The notes under the pieces are model-generated. The model had not been told where the DNA came from, did no database searches, and saw only the letters and a program-made list of their open reading frames with translations. A DNA stretch of 64,000 nt from Phycisphaerales bacterium (lineage in GTDB: Bacteria > Planctomycetota > Phycisphaerae > Phycisphaerales > UBA1924). The stretch's first letter is position 1. Each line of letters starts with the position of its first letter. The DNA is taken from the NCBI GenBank assembly GCA_029260395.1, contig JAJDDJ010000022.1, forward strand, positions 1-64,000, in the 5' to 3' direction. The translations under genes were made by a program, and so were the position numbers. Shown one piece after another: positions 41,910-51,041 of this stretch.

Positions 41910-43523
41910 TTGGATCGACGACCGCACGTTCTCATCATCCGCGACGGCTGGGGCCGAAACCCCAACCCCGAGCACGACGCTTTCAACGCAGTCAAGCTGG
42001 CGAGCACGCCGGTGAACGACCAACTGATGGCCGAGTGGCCCAGCACGCTCATCGCCACCAGCGGCGAGGACGTGGGGCTGAGCGCCGGCACGATGGGCAA
42101 CAGCGAGGTCGGGCACCTCAACATCGGCGCGGGCCGAATCGTCGATCAGGAGGCGCTGCGCATCACCCGCGCCTGCCGGGCTGGCAAGCTCGGCGAGATC
42201 GGTGCGCTGACTGAGGCGATCAAGACCTCGCGCGATGCAGGCAAGGCGCTGCACCTGATGGGCATCTGCTCGGACGCGGGCGTGCACGGCCAGCTCGAGC
42301 ACCTCTACGCCTTGCTCGAACTTGCCAAATCGCACGGCCACGAGCGGGTGCTGCTGCATCTGTTCACCGACGGAAGGGACACGGGGCCGTTCACGGGCAA
42401 GGGGTTCATTGAGCAGGTGGAGTCGGCGTGCGCGCGCATCGGGATCGGCCGGGTGGTCTCGGTCGTGGGCCGGTACTGGGCGATGGACCGCGACAATCGC
42501 TGGGAGCGCATCAGGCTTGCCTACGACCTGCTGACGGGGCGAAGCGAGCCGAAGGTGTTCACTGATGCAGCGAACGCCGTGCAGGACTCGTACGATCATC
42601 CTGCTGCTGGGCTCGTGGGTGATGAGTTCGTTTCGCCGCGCGCGATCGGCGACGACTGGCGCGAGACTCGGATATCAACCGGCGACAGCGTGATTTTCTA
42701 CAACTACCGCACGGACAGGCCTCGCGAGCTGTGCAGTTCATTCTTGGTGCCCGAGTTTGACGGGTCGGGCGAGCTCAAGGCAAGCCCGGAATCAGGTAAG
42801 CGGGGCTTCGACCGAGGGCCCAAGCTCGATCTGAACTTCGTGATGATGACCCCTTATAGCGAGCGGCTCAGCGAGCTCGCGGCGATCGCCTTCACAGCGC
42901 CGCCAAAGATGAACTCCATCGCGGGCGAGTGGATCAGTTCGCTGGGGCTCGCACAGTTCCGGTGCGCCGAAACGGAAAAGGCTCCGCACGTCACGTTCTT
43001 CTTTAACGATCAGCGGGACGAGCCGTTCGAAGGCGAACACCGCGAGATCATCCAGTCCCCCACCGATGTCGAGACGTACGACCTAAAGCCGGAGATGTCG
43101 GCATCGGGCGTGCGGGACGCGGTGCTGCGCAGGCTCGCAGCGGACGACTGCGAGCCGTTCATCGTGGTCAACTTTGCCAATGGCGACATGGTGGGCCACA
43201 CGGGCAGCCTCGAAGCCACGATCAAGGCATGCGAGACGGTCGACGCCTGTGTGGGGAAGATCGTGGACCGTGTGCTCGAACTTGGCGGGAGCGCCATCGT
43301 GACCGCCGACCACGGCAACGCCGAGCAGATGAGGGACCCGGCCACCGGCATGCCGCACACCGCGCACACGAGCTACACCGTGCCGCTGATTGTCGTTGGA
43401 GAGCCGTTTAAGGACCGATCGCTGCGCACAGGCGGCAGGCTAGCGGATGTCGTGCCGACATCGCTGGCGATGATGGGGCTCGATCAGCCAGAGGCCATGA
43501 CGGGCCAAAGCCTGCTCGGGTGA
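41910..43523 (+). CDS. gpmI: 2,3-bisphosphoglycerate-independent phosphoglycerate mutase
   Basis: 537 aa. Converts 3-phosphoglycerate to 2-phosphoglycerate in glycolysis, with two Mn ions. Catalytic serine motif MGNSEVGHLNIGAGR is at about 62-76, the N-terminal metal motif IIRDGWG at 9-15, then FTDGRDTGP, GRYWAMDRDNRWER, FYNYRTDRPREL, NFANGDMVGHTG and TADHGNAEQM. TTG start at 41910 is preceded by GGAG at the right distance and gives the conserved N-terminus. It ends 3 bases from the convergent GGDEF gene stop. Confidence 0.95.
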   Translation: MDRRPHVLIIRDGWGRNPNPEHDAFNAVKLASTPVNDQLMAEWPSTLIATSGEDVGLSAGTMGNSEVGHLNIGAGRIVDQEALRITRACRAGKLGEIGALTEAIKTSRDAGKALHLMGICSDAGVHGQLEHLYALLELAKSHGHERVLLHLFTDGRDTGPFTGKGFIEQVESACARIGIGRVVSVVGRYWAMDRDNRWERIRLAYDLLTGRSEPKVFTDAANAVQDSYDHPAAGLVGDEFVSPRAIGDDWRETRISTGDSVIFYNYRTDRPRELCSSFLVPEFDGSGELKASPESGKRGFDRGPKLDLNFVMMTPYSERLSELAAIAFTAPPKMNSIAGEWISSLGLAQFRCAETEKAPHVTFFFNDQRDEPFEGEHREIIQSPTDVETYDLKPEMSASGVRDAVLRRLAADDCEPFIVVNFANGDMVGHTGSLEATIKACETVDACVGKIVDRVLELGGSAIVTADHGNAEQMRDPATGMPHTAHTSYTVPLIVVGEPFKDRSLRTGGRLADVVPTSLAMMGLDQPEAMTGQSLLG

Positions 43524-43526
43524 AGC

Positions 43527-44474
43527 TCAGCCGGCTTTGGCGAGCGCATCGGGCGAGAGGTCGACGTGGACCACACGGTTTCGCCCGCCCTGCTTGGCCT
43601 GGTAGAGCAGCTTGTCGGCGGCTTCCATGATCTCGGCGGCGCTGAGCGTGGTGCCCGCGGACGCCCCGGCGATGCCAATAGAACAGGTGATCTTGCGCTC
43701 GGGGTGTCGAGCCCAGGTCATCTTGCCCAGCGCCTCGCGGATGCGTTCGCATTGGGCCACGCCGTCGGCGGGCGCGGTGTCCGGCAGGATGAGCACGAAC
43801 TCCTCACCGCCGTAGCGGCAGGCGACATCCGACTCTCGGCTGTGCTCAAGGAGCAACGCACCCAGGCCTTTGATAACCGTATCGCCTGCGGGATGACCGA
43901 AGGTGTCGTTGACGGACTTGAAGTGGTCGAGGTCGATGATTGCGAGCGAGATGGGCCTGTCGTGGCGCTTCGAGCCAGCGAGTTCTTCGCTCCACCGGCG
44001 GTCGTAGTGGGCTCGGTTGTAGAGGCCTGTGAGCCCGTCAATCTGGGCGCGCTGGCTGAGCATCTGAAGCAGCTCGCTGAGCCGAAGCGCCGAACGGACG
44101 CGTGCGCGAAGCTCGGTCAGATCGAACGGCTTGCTGATAAAATCGATCGCACCGAGGTCGAAGGCGGCAACTTTGTCTTGCGGGGTCTGCATGCCCGAGA
44201 GCACGAGCACCGGGATGTTGCCCGTGGATTCGTCGTCCTTGAGCTGGCGGAGCACCTGGAAGCCGTCCATGCCGGGCATGCTCAGATCGAGCAGGATCAC
44301 ATCGGGCGATTGTTCCTTGGCGGCTTTGAGGCCGGTCGGTCCGTCGATGGCTTCGAGGAGCTCGAGGCCTTCGTTGCCAAGGCGGGCCTTGAGCAGGCGC
44401 CTGACACTGATCGAATCATCGATGACGAGGATCCGACCGGTGACGCTGTTGGTGCATTTGGTTTCGGTCGTCAT
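43527..44474 (-). CDS. response regulator with receiver and GGDEF domains (diguanylate cyclase)
   Basis: 315 aa. The receiver domain (about 13-130) has phospho-acceptor Asp63 in LLDLSMPGMDG, acidic pair VIDDS, and Lys115 in FISKPF. The GGDEF domain (about 140-310) starts DGLTGLYNRAHYDRRW and has an intact GGEEF active site at 222-226, with the allosteric inhibition site RESD at 213-216, five residues upstream. So it should make c-di-GMP and be feedback-inhibited. Same strand, downstream of an Hpt-domain gene, which could pass phosphate to Asp63. Confidence 0.93.
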   Translation of the reverse strand: MTTETKCTNSVTGRILVIDDSISVRRLLKARLGNEGLELLEAIDGPTGLKAAKEQSPDVILLDLSMPGMDGFQVLRQLKDDESTGNIPVLVLSGMQTPQDKVAAFDLGAIDFISKPFDLTELRARVRSALRLSELLQMLSQRAQIDGLTGLYNRAHYDRRWSEELAGSKRHDRPISLAIIDLDHFKSVNDTFGHPAGDTVIKGLGALLLEHSRESDVACRYGGEEFVLILPDTAPADGVAQCERIREALGKMTWARHPERKITCSIGIAGASAGTTLSAAEIMEAADKLLYQAKQGGRNRVVHVDLSPDALAKAG

Positions 44475-44525
44475 CAGTCAAAGATCCCTGTCACGAGTGT
44501 GATCTGCTCAATGGAATCCCAAATC

Positions 44526-44867
44526 TCAGGCATCGGATCGGCCCTGGATGGCGGCCTGGCAGAGGCCCAGCAGCTCGCCGAGCTCTTCGTGTACTTCAGC
44601 CGTTGAGGCACCCGATCGGATCGCGTCTTCAACCTGTCCCGCAAAGTCGGTCAGGTCCGGGAAGCCGTAGCCGCCCGCAGCGCCCCGCACCTTGTGTGCA
44701 ACTTCGCGAAGGGTGTGCGAGTCCTCGGCCTCGAACGCATCGCGAAGCTGTTGAACGCGGGTCTCGAGCTCATCGATGAACATCGGGATGAGATCGGCGA
44801 GGTCCTCGTCCTGGTCGAATTGGCTGGAGATGGGCGGCTTGTGGGGCACGATGAGTGGTTCTGACAT
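44526..44867 (-). CDS. Hpt domain protein (phosphotransfer)
   Basis: 113 aa. A single four-helix Hpt domain: FIDELETRVQQLRDAFEAEDSHTLREVAHKVRGAAGGYGF, with phospho-acceptor His58 in AHKVRGAAG. It would shuttle phosphate between a hybrid kinase and a response regulator; the adjacent receiver-GGDEF gene (51 bases downstream, same strand) is the obvious partner. ATG 44867 has GGAG seven bases upstream; a frame to 44903 is possible. No kinase is adjacent. Confidence 0.88.
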   Translation of the reverse strand: MSEPLIVPHKPPISSQFDQDEDLADLIPMFIDELETRVQQLRDAFEAEDSHTLREVAHKVRGAAGGYGFPDLTDFAGQVEDAIRSGASTAEVHEELGELLGLCQAAIQGRSDA

Positions 44868-45004
44868 TGGATTCTCCACTTGGGTCATCGGGCCATCTGC
44901 CACACGAATTGATGAACTCTGCCGATCGTCGCGCGACTTTGCGACACGAAGCCGGGGCTCCCTCCTCCTGCATGGGCCGACCGCGCTACTCCCTACCGAA
45001 CCAC

Positions 45005-45036
45005 AAAAAACGCCCGGCCAGACTGGCCGAGCGTTT
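45005..45036 (-). terminator. intrinsic terminator after tRNA-Glu
   Basis: Read on the minus strand, AACGC-T-CGGCCA-gtc-TGGCCG-G-GCGTT is followed by TTTTT, starting about 7 bases after the tRNA 3' end. Confidence 0.88.
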
Positions 45037-45042
45037 CGGAAA

Positions 45043-45117
45043 TGACCCCACGGGGATTTGAACCCCGGTTTTCAGGATGAGAACCTGACGTCCTGGACCA
45101 GGCTAGACGATGGGGCC
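45043..45117 (-). tRNA. tRNA-Glu (CTC)
   Basis: 75-base cloverleaf on the minus strand. Acceptor GGCCCCA pairs with TGGGGTC (one G-U), discriminator A. Anticodon stem TCAGG/CCTGA encloses TTCTCAT, giving CTC. T-arm CGGGGTTCAAATCCCCG is standard. 3' CCA is not encoded. An intrinsic terminator follows. Confidence 0.95.
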
Positions 45118-45219
45118 AAACAGCGCAGGGGCGGACCCCTGGCAGGTTCTCAGGCCAAGCGTAGGCTAGACAACGCCATCGTCAAGACTGATAGACCGGT
45201 CCCGATAACGGGCCTGGGC

Positions 45220-45864
45220 TTAGCCGAATGCCTTCTTGTAGTCCGAGACGAACTTCTCGAGCCCGCTCGAAGTCAGCGGGTGGGCGAGCATCTTCTGAAT
45301 CACGTTGAACGGCACCGTGGCTACATCCGCCCCGGCCAGCGCGCAGTCGACCATGTGCTTGGTGTGTCGGATGGACGCGGCCAGCAGCTTGGTCTGGAAG
45401 CCGTAGGTGTCGTAGACCTGCCGGATCTGGTGGATGATGTCCATACCGTCGTGCCCGATGTCGTCGAGCCGGCCGATGAACGGGCTCACCAAGAACGCCC
45501 CGGCTTTGGCGACCATCAGCGCCTGCAACGGCTGGAAGCAGAGCGTCATGTTCGTTCGGATGCCCTCGTTGGACAGCGCGTTGCACGCCTTGAGCCCGGC
45601 CATGGTGGTCGGGAGCTTGACGACGATGTTCTCGGCGATCTGGGCACGCTCGTGGCCCTCTTTCATCATGCCGTCGTAGTCGATCGCGATGACCTCGGCG
45701 GAGACGGGACCGGAGACGACGTCGCAGATCTCCTTGAGGCGTTTGCCGTAATCCACCCCCTCGGCGGCGATGAGCGACGGATTGGTGGTCACGCCGTCGA
45801 GCACGCCCAGGTCGTGGGCCTGCTTGATTTCGTCGAGGTTGGCGGTATCGATGTACAGTTCCAA
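45220..45864 (-). CDS. fructose-6-phosphate aldolase / transaldolase-like (FSA/TalC)
   Basis: 214 aa, the compact transaldolase form. Class I aldolase with Schiff-base Lys in ENIVVKLPTTMAGLKA; other landmarks are LYIDTANLDEIKQAHDLGVLDGVTTNPSLIA, RTNMTLCFQPLQALMVAKAGAFLVSPFIGRLDD and AGADVATVPFNVIQKMLAHPLT. It moves dihydroxyacetone units between sugar phosphates (pentose phosphate metabolism). TTG start at 45864 with AAGGAG six bases upstream gives the normal family length; the open frame to 45924 overlaps the divergent glycosyltransferase. Whether it acts as transaldolase or FSA cannot be told from sequence. Confidence 0.92.
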   Translation of the reverse strand: MELYIDTANLDEIKQAHDLGVLDGVTTNPSLIAAEGVDYGKRLKEICDVVSGPVSAEVIAIDYDGMMKEGHERAQIAENIVVKLPTTMAGLKACNALSNEGIRTNMTLCFQPLQALMVAKAGAFLVSPFIGRLDDIGHDGMDIIHQIRQVYDTYGFQTKLLAASIRHTKHMVDCALAGADVATVPFNVIQKMLAHPLTSSGLEKFVSDYKKAFG

Positions 45865-45875
45865 GAGAAGCTCCT

Positions 45876-47444
45876 TTGCCGAACGTGAATCCCCAACACC
45901 ATATCCGCTCCTCAAGATCGGCACGCTGGGCCGTGGTGTTGATATTCGCTGGCGTGCTTCTCGCGATCATCGGACGGGTCATGGGGCCCGGGGACCTGTA
46001 CCAGAACTCGGACCAGTGCAAAACCGCGGCGTTCACCGCGGACATGCTCATCAACAGCCGGTGGCTGGTTCCAGTGGACCTGACGGGGGCTCCGACGCTC
46101 AAACCGCCGCTGGTGAACTACTTGGCGCTGCCTTCGGTGGCGATCGGCCTTGCGACGGGCGGCCCGGGCGAGTTCGCCTTCAAGCTGCCCTCGATTCTGG
46201 CGGCTCTGCTGGGCATGGTCGCGGTGGCGCTAGCGGGCCAGACACTGCTGAGGCGGCTTGGCACGTGGAGCGGCGCGGACGACGTGGACCGGGCGATCGC
46301 CGAGCGGGCCGGCGTGCTGGGCTGGGTTTGCGCAGGGGCGTGGATCTCGAGCCCGAGCACGATCAAGCACCTGTACTTCTGCCGGCCGGACATGCTTCAG
46401 AACGCGCTGCTCGCGTGGGGCTGGCTCGCCGCGACCGTGCTGCTGGTGGGCGGCTCGAAGCACCCCAGGCGGTGGGCTTGGGTGCTGTGGACCTCAGCGG
46501 GCCTGGCGGCGCTGGCCAAGGGCCCGCTTGCGCTGTTGTTGCCCGCGTTCGTGGTGCTCGGGCTGCTGCTGCTCAAACAGAGCGATCCGGGCCAACGCCG
46601 ATGGAAGCGCACGGGACTGCTTTGGGGGCCGATCGTGATGCTGGCGATCCCGGCGGTGTGGCTGGTCCCCGCGTATATCGCGGAGCCGGCGCACATCGGC
46701 GGCACGCTGCTCGGGGGCGAGGTGGGCAACCGCGTATCGACCGGAGGTGACGGGCTCGCTCGGCTACCGATCAATGCGATTCGGGTGCCTGCGTTCTACT
46801 TCGAGCGGTTCTGGCCCTGGTCGATCGCAGCCGCGATCGGGCTCTTGGTCATCGGACCGAGACGGCTTCTTCGGCACCCGCTTTCGCCGGCGGTGGTGTG
46901 GGTGCTGATGGTCACGGCGCTGTTGATCGTGGTTGCGGGCGAGAGCGGTTCGTTCAACGCGCCAGCGTACCCCGCGATCGCGGTGCTCGGTGTGTACGCG
47001 CTGGTTCGTCTTCTCGCGCGTGACCGCGCGAGCAAGATCGGCGCCGCTCAAGTTGTGATCGCAGCGATGGTGCTGCTGACCGCAGGCGGCGTGGTGGCGC
47101 GGGAGGCGCTGTTCAGCCGGGCTGCGCGGTCTGGCATCGGCGCGCGGTTGGAGCGGTTCGCGGAGGAAGCCTCAGCTGTCGTGGGCGACGACACGGTCGC
47201 GTTCTATGGCCTTGGGCACAACCCTGTGCCTCTGTTCATGGGTCGTCATCCGGGCACACCCGATCAGTGGATCGCACCGACCCAAGCCCATTGGATCGTG
47301 ATGCCATTGGTCGAGGGACGCGAGGCGGTGGTGTCGTCTGACTCGCTGCTTCGGCTCAAGGCCGGAGGCCGAGGTGTGCGCACGGAGTCGGCGGGCATCG
47401 GGCTGTACCGCGGCGGGGCGCACGCGGATGGTCCGTCGCCCTGA
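45876..47444 (+). CDS. GT-C family glycosyltransferase (ArnT-like membrane protein)
   Basis: 522 aa with about ten hydrophobic segments, N-terminal helix AVVLIFAGVLLAIIGRVMG and then the first extracytoplasmic loop with the acidic motif YQNSDQCKTAAFTADML, as in ArnT/PMT-type lipid-sugar transferases; the region PTLKPPLVNYLALP corresponds to the usual loop after it. It would transfer a sugar from a polyprenyl carrier to protein or lipid on the outer face. Start TTG 45876 is only 11 bases from the divergent aldolase start; GTG 45885 is an alternative. The C-terminal 120 residues (GLGHNPVPLFMGRHPGTPDQWIAP) are soluble. Confidence 0.8.
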   Translation: MPNVNPQHHIRSSRSARWAVVLIFAGVLLAIIGRVMGPGDLYQNSDQCKTAAFTADMLINSRWLVPVDLTGAPTLKPPLVNYLALPSVAIGLATGGPGEFAFKLPSILAALLGMVAVALAGQTLLRRLGTWSGADDVDRAIAERAGVLGWVCAGAWISSPSTIKHLYFCRPDMLQNALLAWGWLAATVLLVGGSKHPRRWAWVLWTSAGLAALAKGPLALLLPAFVVLGLLLLKQSDPGQRRWKRTGLLWGPIVMLAIPAVWLVPAYIAEPAHIGGTLLGGEVGNRVSTGGDGLARLPINAIRVPAFYFERFWPWSIAAAIGLLVIGPRRLLRHPLSPAVVWVLMVTALLIVVAGESGSFNAPAYPAIAVLGVYALVRLLARDRASKIGAAQVVIAAMVLLTAGGVVAREALFSRAARSGIGARLERFAEEASAVVGDDTVAFYGLGHNPVPLFMGRHPGTPDQWIAPTQAHWIVMPLVEGREAVVSSDSLLRLKAGGRGVRTESAGIGLYRGGAHADGPSP

Positions 47445-47455
47445 CGTGCTCGCGG

Positions 47456-49027
47456 TTACTCGCTCGGCAGCATCGCGTTCAAGGCTCGCCGCATGACTTT
47501 GCCGGTCGGGTTTCGCGGCAGGGCATCTACGATGTGTATTTCTCGCGGCGCCTTGTAGCCCGCAAGCCGATCGCGGCACCACGTCTTGAGCTCGGTCGTC
47601 AGTTTCGCAGTATCTACCGGGCCGTTCTCCTTGGCCTCCTCGGTGAGTTCGACGAACGCGACGGGCACCTCGCCCCGGCTTGGATCGGTCTGCCCGATGA
47701 CTCCTGAAGCGCTGACGGATGGATGGGCGCTGAGGACCTCTTCGATCTCGCGGGGGAAGACGTTCTCGCCCCCGACGATCATCATCTCTTTGATTCGGCC
47801 GGTGATCGCGGTAAAGCCAGCACCGTCGGCGCGTGCCATGTCCCCCGTGCAGAGGTAACCGTGCTTGTCGAAGGTGCTAGCGGTCTGCTCGGGCAGGCGG
47901 TAGTAGCCCTGCATGACGTTGGGTCCCCGGAGGCGCAGCTCGCCATCGGTGCCCGCAGGAAGGTCAAGGCCCGTTGCGGGGTCGACGATGCGCTGGCTGA
48001 TGCCCGGCAGCGGCCTGCCGATGGAGCCGAGTTTGTGCTCACTTGGCAGGCACAGGTGGGTGACGGGCGAGCACTCGGTCATGCCGTAGCCCTCTGTGAT
48101 GTTCGCGCCGAATCGCTCGGCGAACCGCTCGGCGACCGCGCGGGGCAGGGGCTCGCCGCCTGAAACCAAGAACTCGGTGTGCGCAAAGTCCTCGGCGGTT
48201 GCGCTCTTGACGGCGAGCAGCGCGTTGTACATCGAGGGGATGCCGACGAAGAAGCGTGGCTTGTGCTCGCGGAAGAGCTTGACGATGCGGTTGGGCACGA
48301 ACCGGGCCGCGTAGACGACTTTGATCCCGAGGACGAGCGGCATGAGCGTGAGCACGGTGAGCCCGAAGGTGTGGAATTGCGGCAGCACGCCGAGCATTAC
48401 GTCGCCACGGTTGAGGTGGATGACCGACTGGCACTGGCGGATGTTGGCCAGCAGGTTCGCGTGGCTGAGCATCACGCCCTTGGGCTTGCCGCTGGTACCA
48501 GAGGTGTAGAGCAGCAGCGCGAGCGAGTCGCACGCGGCGCCCGATGGCCAGGCGAGTTCGGGCATCGACCTGAAATCGATGTCTTCGAGGTACACGACCC
48601 TTCGGCCTTGCAGGTTGATCTCGAGCTTTTCAACCATCTCGCGCGACGCGATGATCAGGTCCATGCCCGAGTCGTCGATCACGTAATCGAGTTCCTCGGG
48701 CTTGAGCAGGTAGTTCAGGGGCACGGCGGTCTTGCCCGCGAACCACGCTCCCATTGCTGCGAACGCGAACGCGCCGGAGGTCGGGATGAGCAGACCCACC
48801 GCGGGCGAGCCTGACTCGGCGCGGATGACCCCCGCGATGTGCATGGCCGCGGCGACCAATTCAGACGCTTTGTACGCCCGACGGTCGTCCTCGATGGCGA
48901 CCCTGCTCGGCTGGCGCAGGCAGCGGGCGAGAAGCGTCCACGGCAGGTTCATGGCCTTTGCGGGGCTCAGGGGGCCGATCTTTCCGGACAGGCCGTTTAG
49001 GACATTCATGCCGTTCAAGGCGTTCAT
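47456..49027 (-). CDS. acyl-CoA synthetase / AMP-dependent ligase
   Basis: 523 aa ANL-superfamily enzyme that activates a carboxylate with ATP to an acyl-adenylate and usually transfers it to CoA. Phosphate loop LLLYTSGTSGKPKGVMLSH, then GYGMTECSPVTHL, YLCTGDMARAD, GRIKEMMIVGGENVFPREIEEVL and the C-terminal catalytic Lys in LPRNPTGKVMRRAL are all present. Chain length and substrate cannot be told. ATG 49027 chosen because the longer frame to 49642 is antisense to the HEAT-like gene. It converges closely on the glycosyltransferase (11 bases between stops). Confidence 0.9.
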   Translation of the reverse strand: MNALNGMNVLNGLSGKIGPLSPAKAMNLPWTLLARCLRQPSRVAIEDDRRAYKASELVAAAMHIAGVIRAESGSPAVGLLIPTSGAFAFAAMGAWFAGKTAVPLNYLLKPEELDYVIDDSGMDLIIASREMVEKLEINLQGRRVVYLEDIDFRSMPELAWPSGAACDSLALLLYTSGTSGKPKGVMLSHANLLANIRQCQSVIHLNRGDVMLGVLPQFHTFGLTVLTLMPLVLGIKVVYAARFVPNRIVKLFREHKPRFFVGIPSMYNALLAVKSATAEDFAHTEFLVSGGEPLPRAVAERFAERFGANITEGYGMTECSPVTHLCLPSEHKLGSIGRPLPGISQRIVDPATGLDLPAGTDGELRLRGPNVMQGYYRLPEQTASTFDKHGYLCTGDMARADGAGFTAITGRIKEMMIVGGENVFPREIEEVLSAHPSVSASGVIGQTDPSRGEVPVAFVELTEEAKENGPVDTAKLTTELKTWCRDRLAGYKAPREIHIVDALPRNPTGKVMRRALNAMLPSE

Positions 49028-49288
49028 TGGGTGGTTTCCATCGGTTGAGCTCGGTCCATCGGGTATCGGCCTCGGAAAGAACAATGCGAACATGGGCGTT
49101 GTGGCAGGCGGGGATAGACGATACTCTGTATCGCGACAGCACGCCCGCTGTCCGCGAGGCCCAGCTCCCCCAGCCGAGAGGCACGCGGGGCGGCCCGACC
49201 TAGGCAAGCCGTCGAACCCCAAGACCGACGAGCGCGAGCCAAACGCACCACGCGACGAAACCACTGGTTCAATACCTCGGAGAAGACC

Positions 49289-50227
49289 ATGCCGCGCTAC
49301 GCACGAATCTTGCTCGCTGCCCCGTTGATGCTCGTTTGCAATGGTGCCTGCGCCCAGGGCCTTGGGTTCGAGATGACGCCGCAGACGCTGCCCCGCGTGA
49401 TCCACGTCCAGCAGCCCACCGCGGAGCAGGAGGCCCAAGAAGCCAGGCAGGCCGAGATCGAGCGCGACATGAGGCTGCTGCGCCGCCGGTTCTTCGGGAG
49501 CCGGAATACCGAGGTCCGCCAGATCGGGATCGCCCAGCTCCGCCAGTACAACGATCCCGAGCACTACCCATCGCTGCTCAAGGTGTTCGCCCGCGACCGT
49601 ATGGACGTGCGCGAGGCGATCATGGACATGCTTGCTGCGCAACGAACGAACGAGGCGGACGCGACGCTCGCGTGGTCTGCGGTGTTCGGGGCGGACGACG
49701 AGATGCAGGAGATCGCGTACGAAAGGCTGGCCGATCGCGTAGGCGAGACGGGCGAGGTCTCAGACCGCGTGAAGCTGGTTCTAATCGAGGGACTGGAGCG
49801 TGAGAGCGACGGCCCGCCCGAAGCCGCCGCGGAAATCGCACGCAAGCTGCGAATAGCGGACCTGATCCCCTACCTGATCGTGGCCCAGGCCGGGCCCCCG
49901 AGAAGCGAGAGCGACCGCACGGGCAACCTTGCAAACATCGTGATCGGTCGGCAGATCGCGTTCGTCAGCGACCTTCAGCCCGTTGTTTCCGATAGCGCGG
50001 TCGGGTTTGACCCCGAACTCAGCGTGGTGGTCGAGGGTGTCGTGCTCGGTATCTCCGACGCGGTGGTCACCACCTACCGACCGGCCGTGCACCGCAGCTT
50101 GCTCGGACTTAGCAGCGACCTGTGGGGCCAGCCCACGACGCAGTTCGCGTACGACAATGCCAAGTGGCAGCGGTGGTACCGCACCGAATTCAGGCCTTAC
50201 TGGCTCGAGCGTCAGGCTGAGGGCTAA
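49289..50227 (+). CDS. secreted helical-repeat protein, unknown function
   Basis: 312 aa. Signal peptide PRYARILLAAPLMLVCNGACAQ, then repeated amphipathic helix pairs (for example RNTEVRQIGIAQLRQYNDPEHYPSLLKVFARDRMDVREAIMDMLAAQ), in the manner of HEAT or TPR-like repeats, and a C-terminal beta-rich part ending LWGQPTTQFAYDNAKWQRWYRTEFRPYW. The motif with NxxxWxxWY near the end is common in planctomycete HEAT-repeat proteins as I recall. Exported; role unknown. Confidence 0.75.
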   Translation: MPRYARILLAAPLMLVCNGACAQGLGFEMTPQTLPRVIHVQQPTAEQEAQEARQAEIERDMRLLRRRFFGSRNTEVRQIGIAQLRQYNDPEHYPSLLKVFARDRMDVREAIMDMLAAQRTNEADATLAWSAVFGADDEMQEIAYERLADRVGETGEVSDRVKLVLIEGLERESDGPPEAAAEIARKLRIADLIPYLIVAQAGPPRSESDRTGNLANIVIGRQIAFVSDLQPVVSDSAVGFDPELSVVVEGVVLGISDAVVTTYRPAVHRSLLGLSSDLWGQPTTQFAYDNAKWQRWYRTEFRPYWLERQAEG

Positions 50228-50231
50228 GCAG

Positions 50232-50618
50232 CTACTCGGCCATCGCGATGACCGAGGCCATCGCGTGCGAGCCGGTGTGCGTGAGCGAAAGCGACCACTG
50301 CACGATGCCCAGATCCCGCGCCGCCTCGGCTGCAAGCGAGCTCAGGGCGATCGAGGGCCTGCCCGAGTGCTCGCGGACGACTTCTGCATCGGTCCATTCG
50401 ATGCCCCCCGACCAGCCGGTGCCCAGCGCTTTGAAGACGGCTTCCTTGGCTGCGAACCGCGCCGCGTAGTGCTCGACGCATCGCTTGGCGTTCGACTCGC
50501 AGTATTCGCGTTCGCCCTCGGTAAAGATGCGGTGCTTGGCACGATCGCCGTGGCGTTCAAGCATGGCCGCGACGCGGGCGACCTCGACCATGTCCACGCC
50601 GTGAGAGACGACACTCAT
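50232..50618 (-). CDS. acpS: holo-[acyl-carrier-protein] synthase
   Basis: 128 aa, transfers phosphopantetheine from CoA to apo-ACP. Landmarks: HGVDMVEVARVAAML (Mg-binding Asp), RIFTEGEREYC, AARFAAKEAVFKALG (catalytic Glu-Lys region) and SLSLTHTGSHAMASVIA. ATG 50618 gives the normal length; the start is 10 bases after the stop of the FmdB-like gene, so it is the last gene of the chaperone operon on the minus strand. The longer frame to 50972 is antisense overlap with that gene. Confidence 0.93.
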   Translation of the reverse strand: MSVVSHGVDMVEVARVAAMLERHGDRAKHRIFTEGEREYCESNAKRCVEHYAARFAAKEAVFKALGTGWSGGIEWTDAEVVREHSGRPSIALSSLAAEAARDLGIVQWSLSLTHTGSHAMASVIAMAE

Positions 50619-50628
50619 TGGGGGAGTC

Positions 50629-51039
50629 TCACTTCTTGGAGTTCGATGGAGGCTTGGAGTCTGCCGATTTGCTGGCCTTGGTGTCGGGCGCCTTGTCTGG
50701 CTTTGACTCGGGTTTGCTGTCTGACTTGCTCTCGCGCTTCGAAGAGCTGGCGGAATCGGACTTGGATTCCGACTTGGTGTCGGCTTTGGAGCCCGATTCC
50801 GAACCATTGCCGCTCTCGGGCTTCTTGTCGGCCGCGGCGGCCTTCTTGTAGCTCTCGCTGCGGTAGTCGGTCTCGTAGAACCCGTCGCCTTTGAACAGCA
50901 CGGCAGCGCCCGTTCCGATGAGGCGCTCGAGCTTGAGCTTGCCGCACTGCGGACACTTTTTCTTGAGCCCATCGCTCATGGCCTGGAACAACTCGAACTC
51001 GTGCTCGCAAGCGTTGCAGCGGTAGTCGTAGGTAGGCAT
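50629..51039 (-). CDS. FmdB-type zinc-ribbon protein with charged low-complexity tail
   Basis: 136 aa. N-terminal FmdB zinc ribbon PTYDYRCNACEHEFELFQ...KKKCPQCGKLKLERLIG with two CxxC pairs, then TGAAVLFKGDGFYETDYRSESYKK as in other FmdB proteins (CxxC-associated regulatory domain). The rest (about 75-136) is Ser/Lys/Glu/Asp-rich low complexity, typical tail of these small proteins. Starts 2 bases after the grpE stop, in the chaperone operon; role in the operon is unknown. Confidence 0.88.
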   Translation of the reverse strand: MPTYDYRCNACEHEFELFQAMSDGLKKKCPQCGKLKLERLIGTGAAVLFKGDGFYETDYRSESYKKAAAADKKPESGNGSESGSKADTKSESKSDSASSSKRESKSDSKPESKPDKAPDTKASKSADSKPPSNSKK

Positions 51040-51041
51040 GA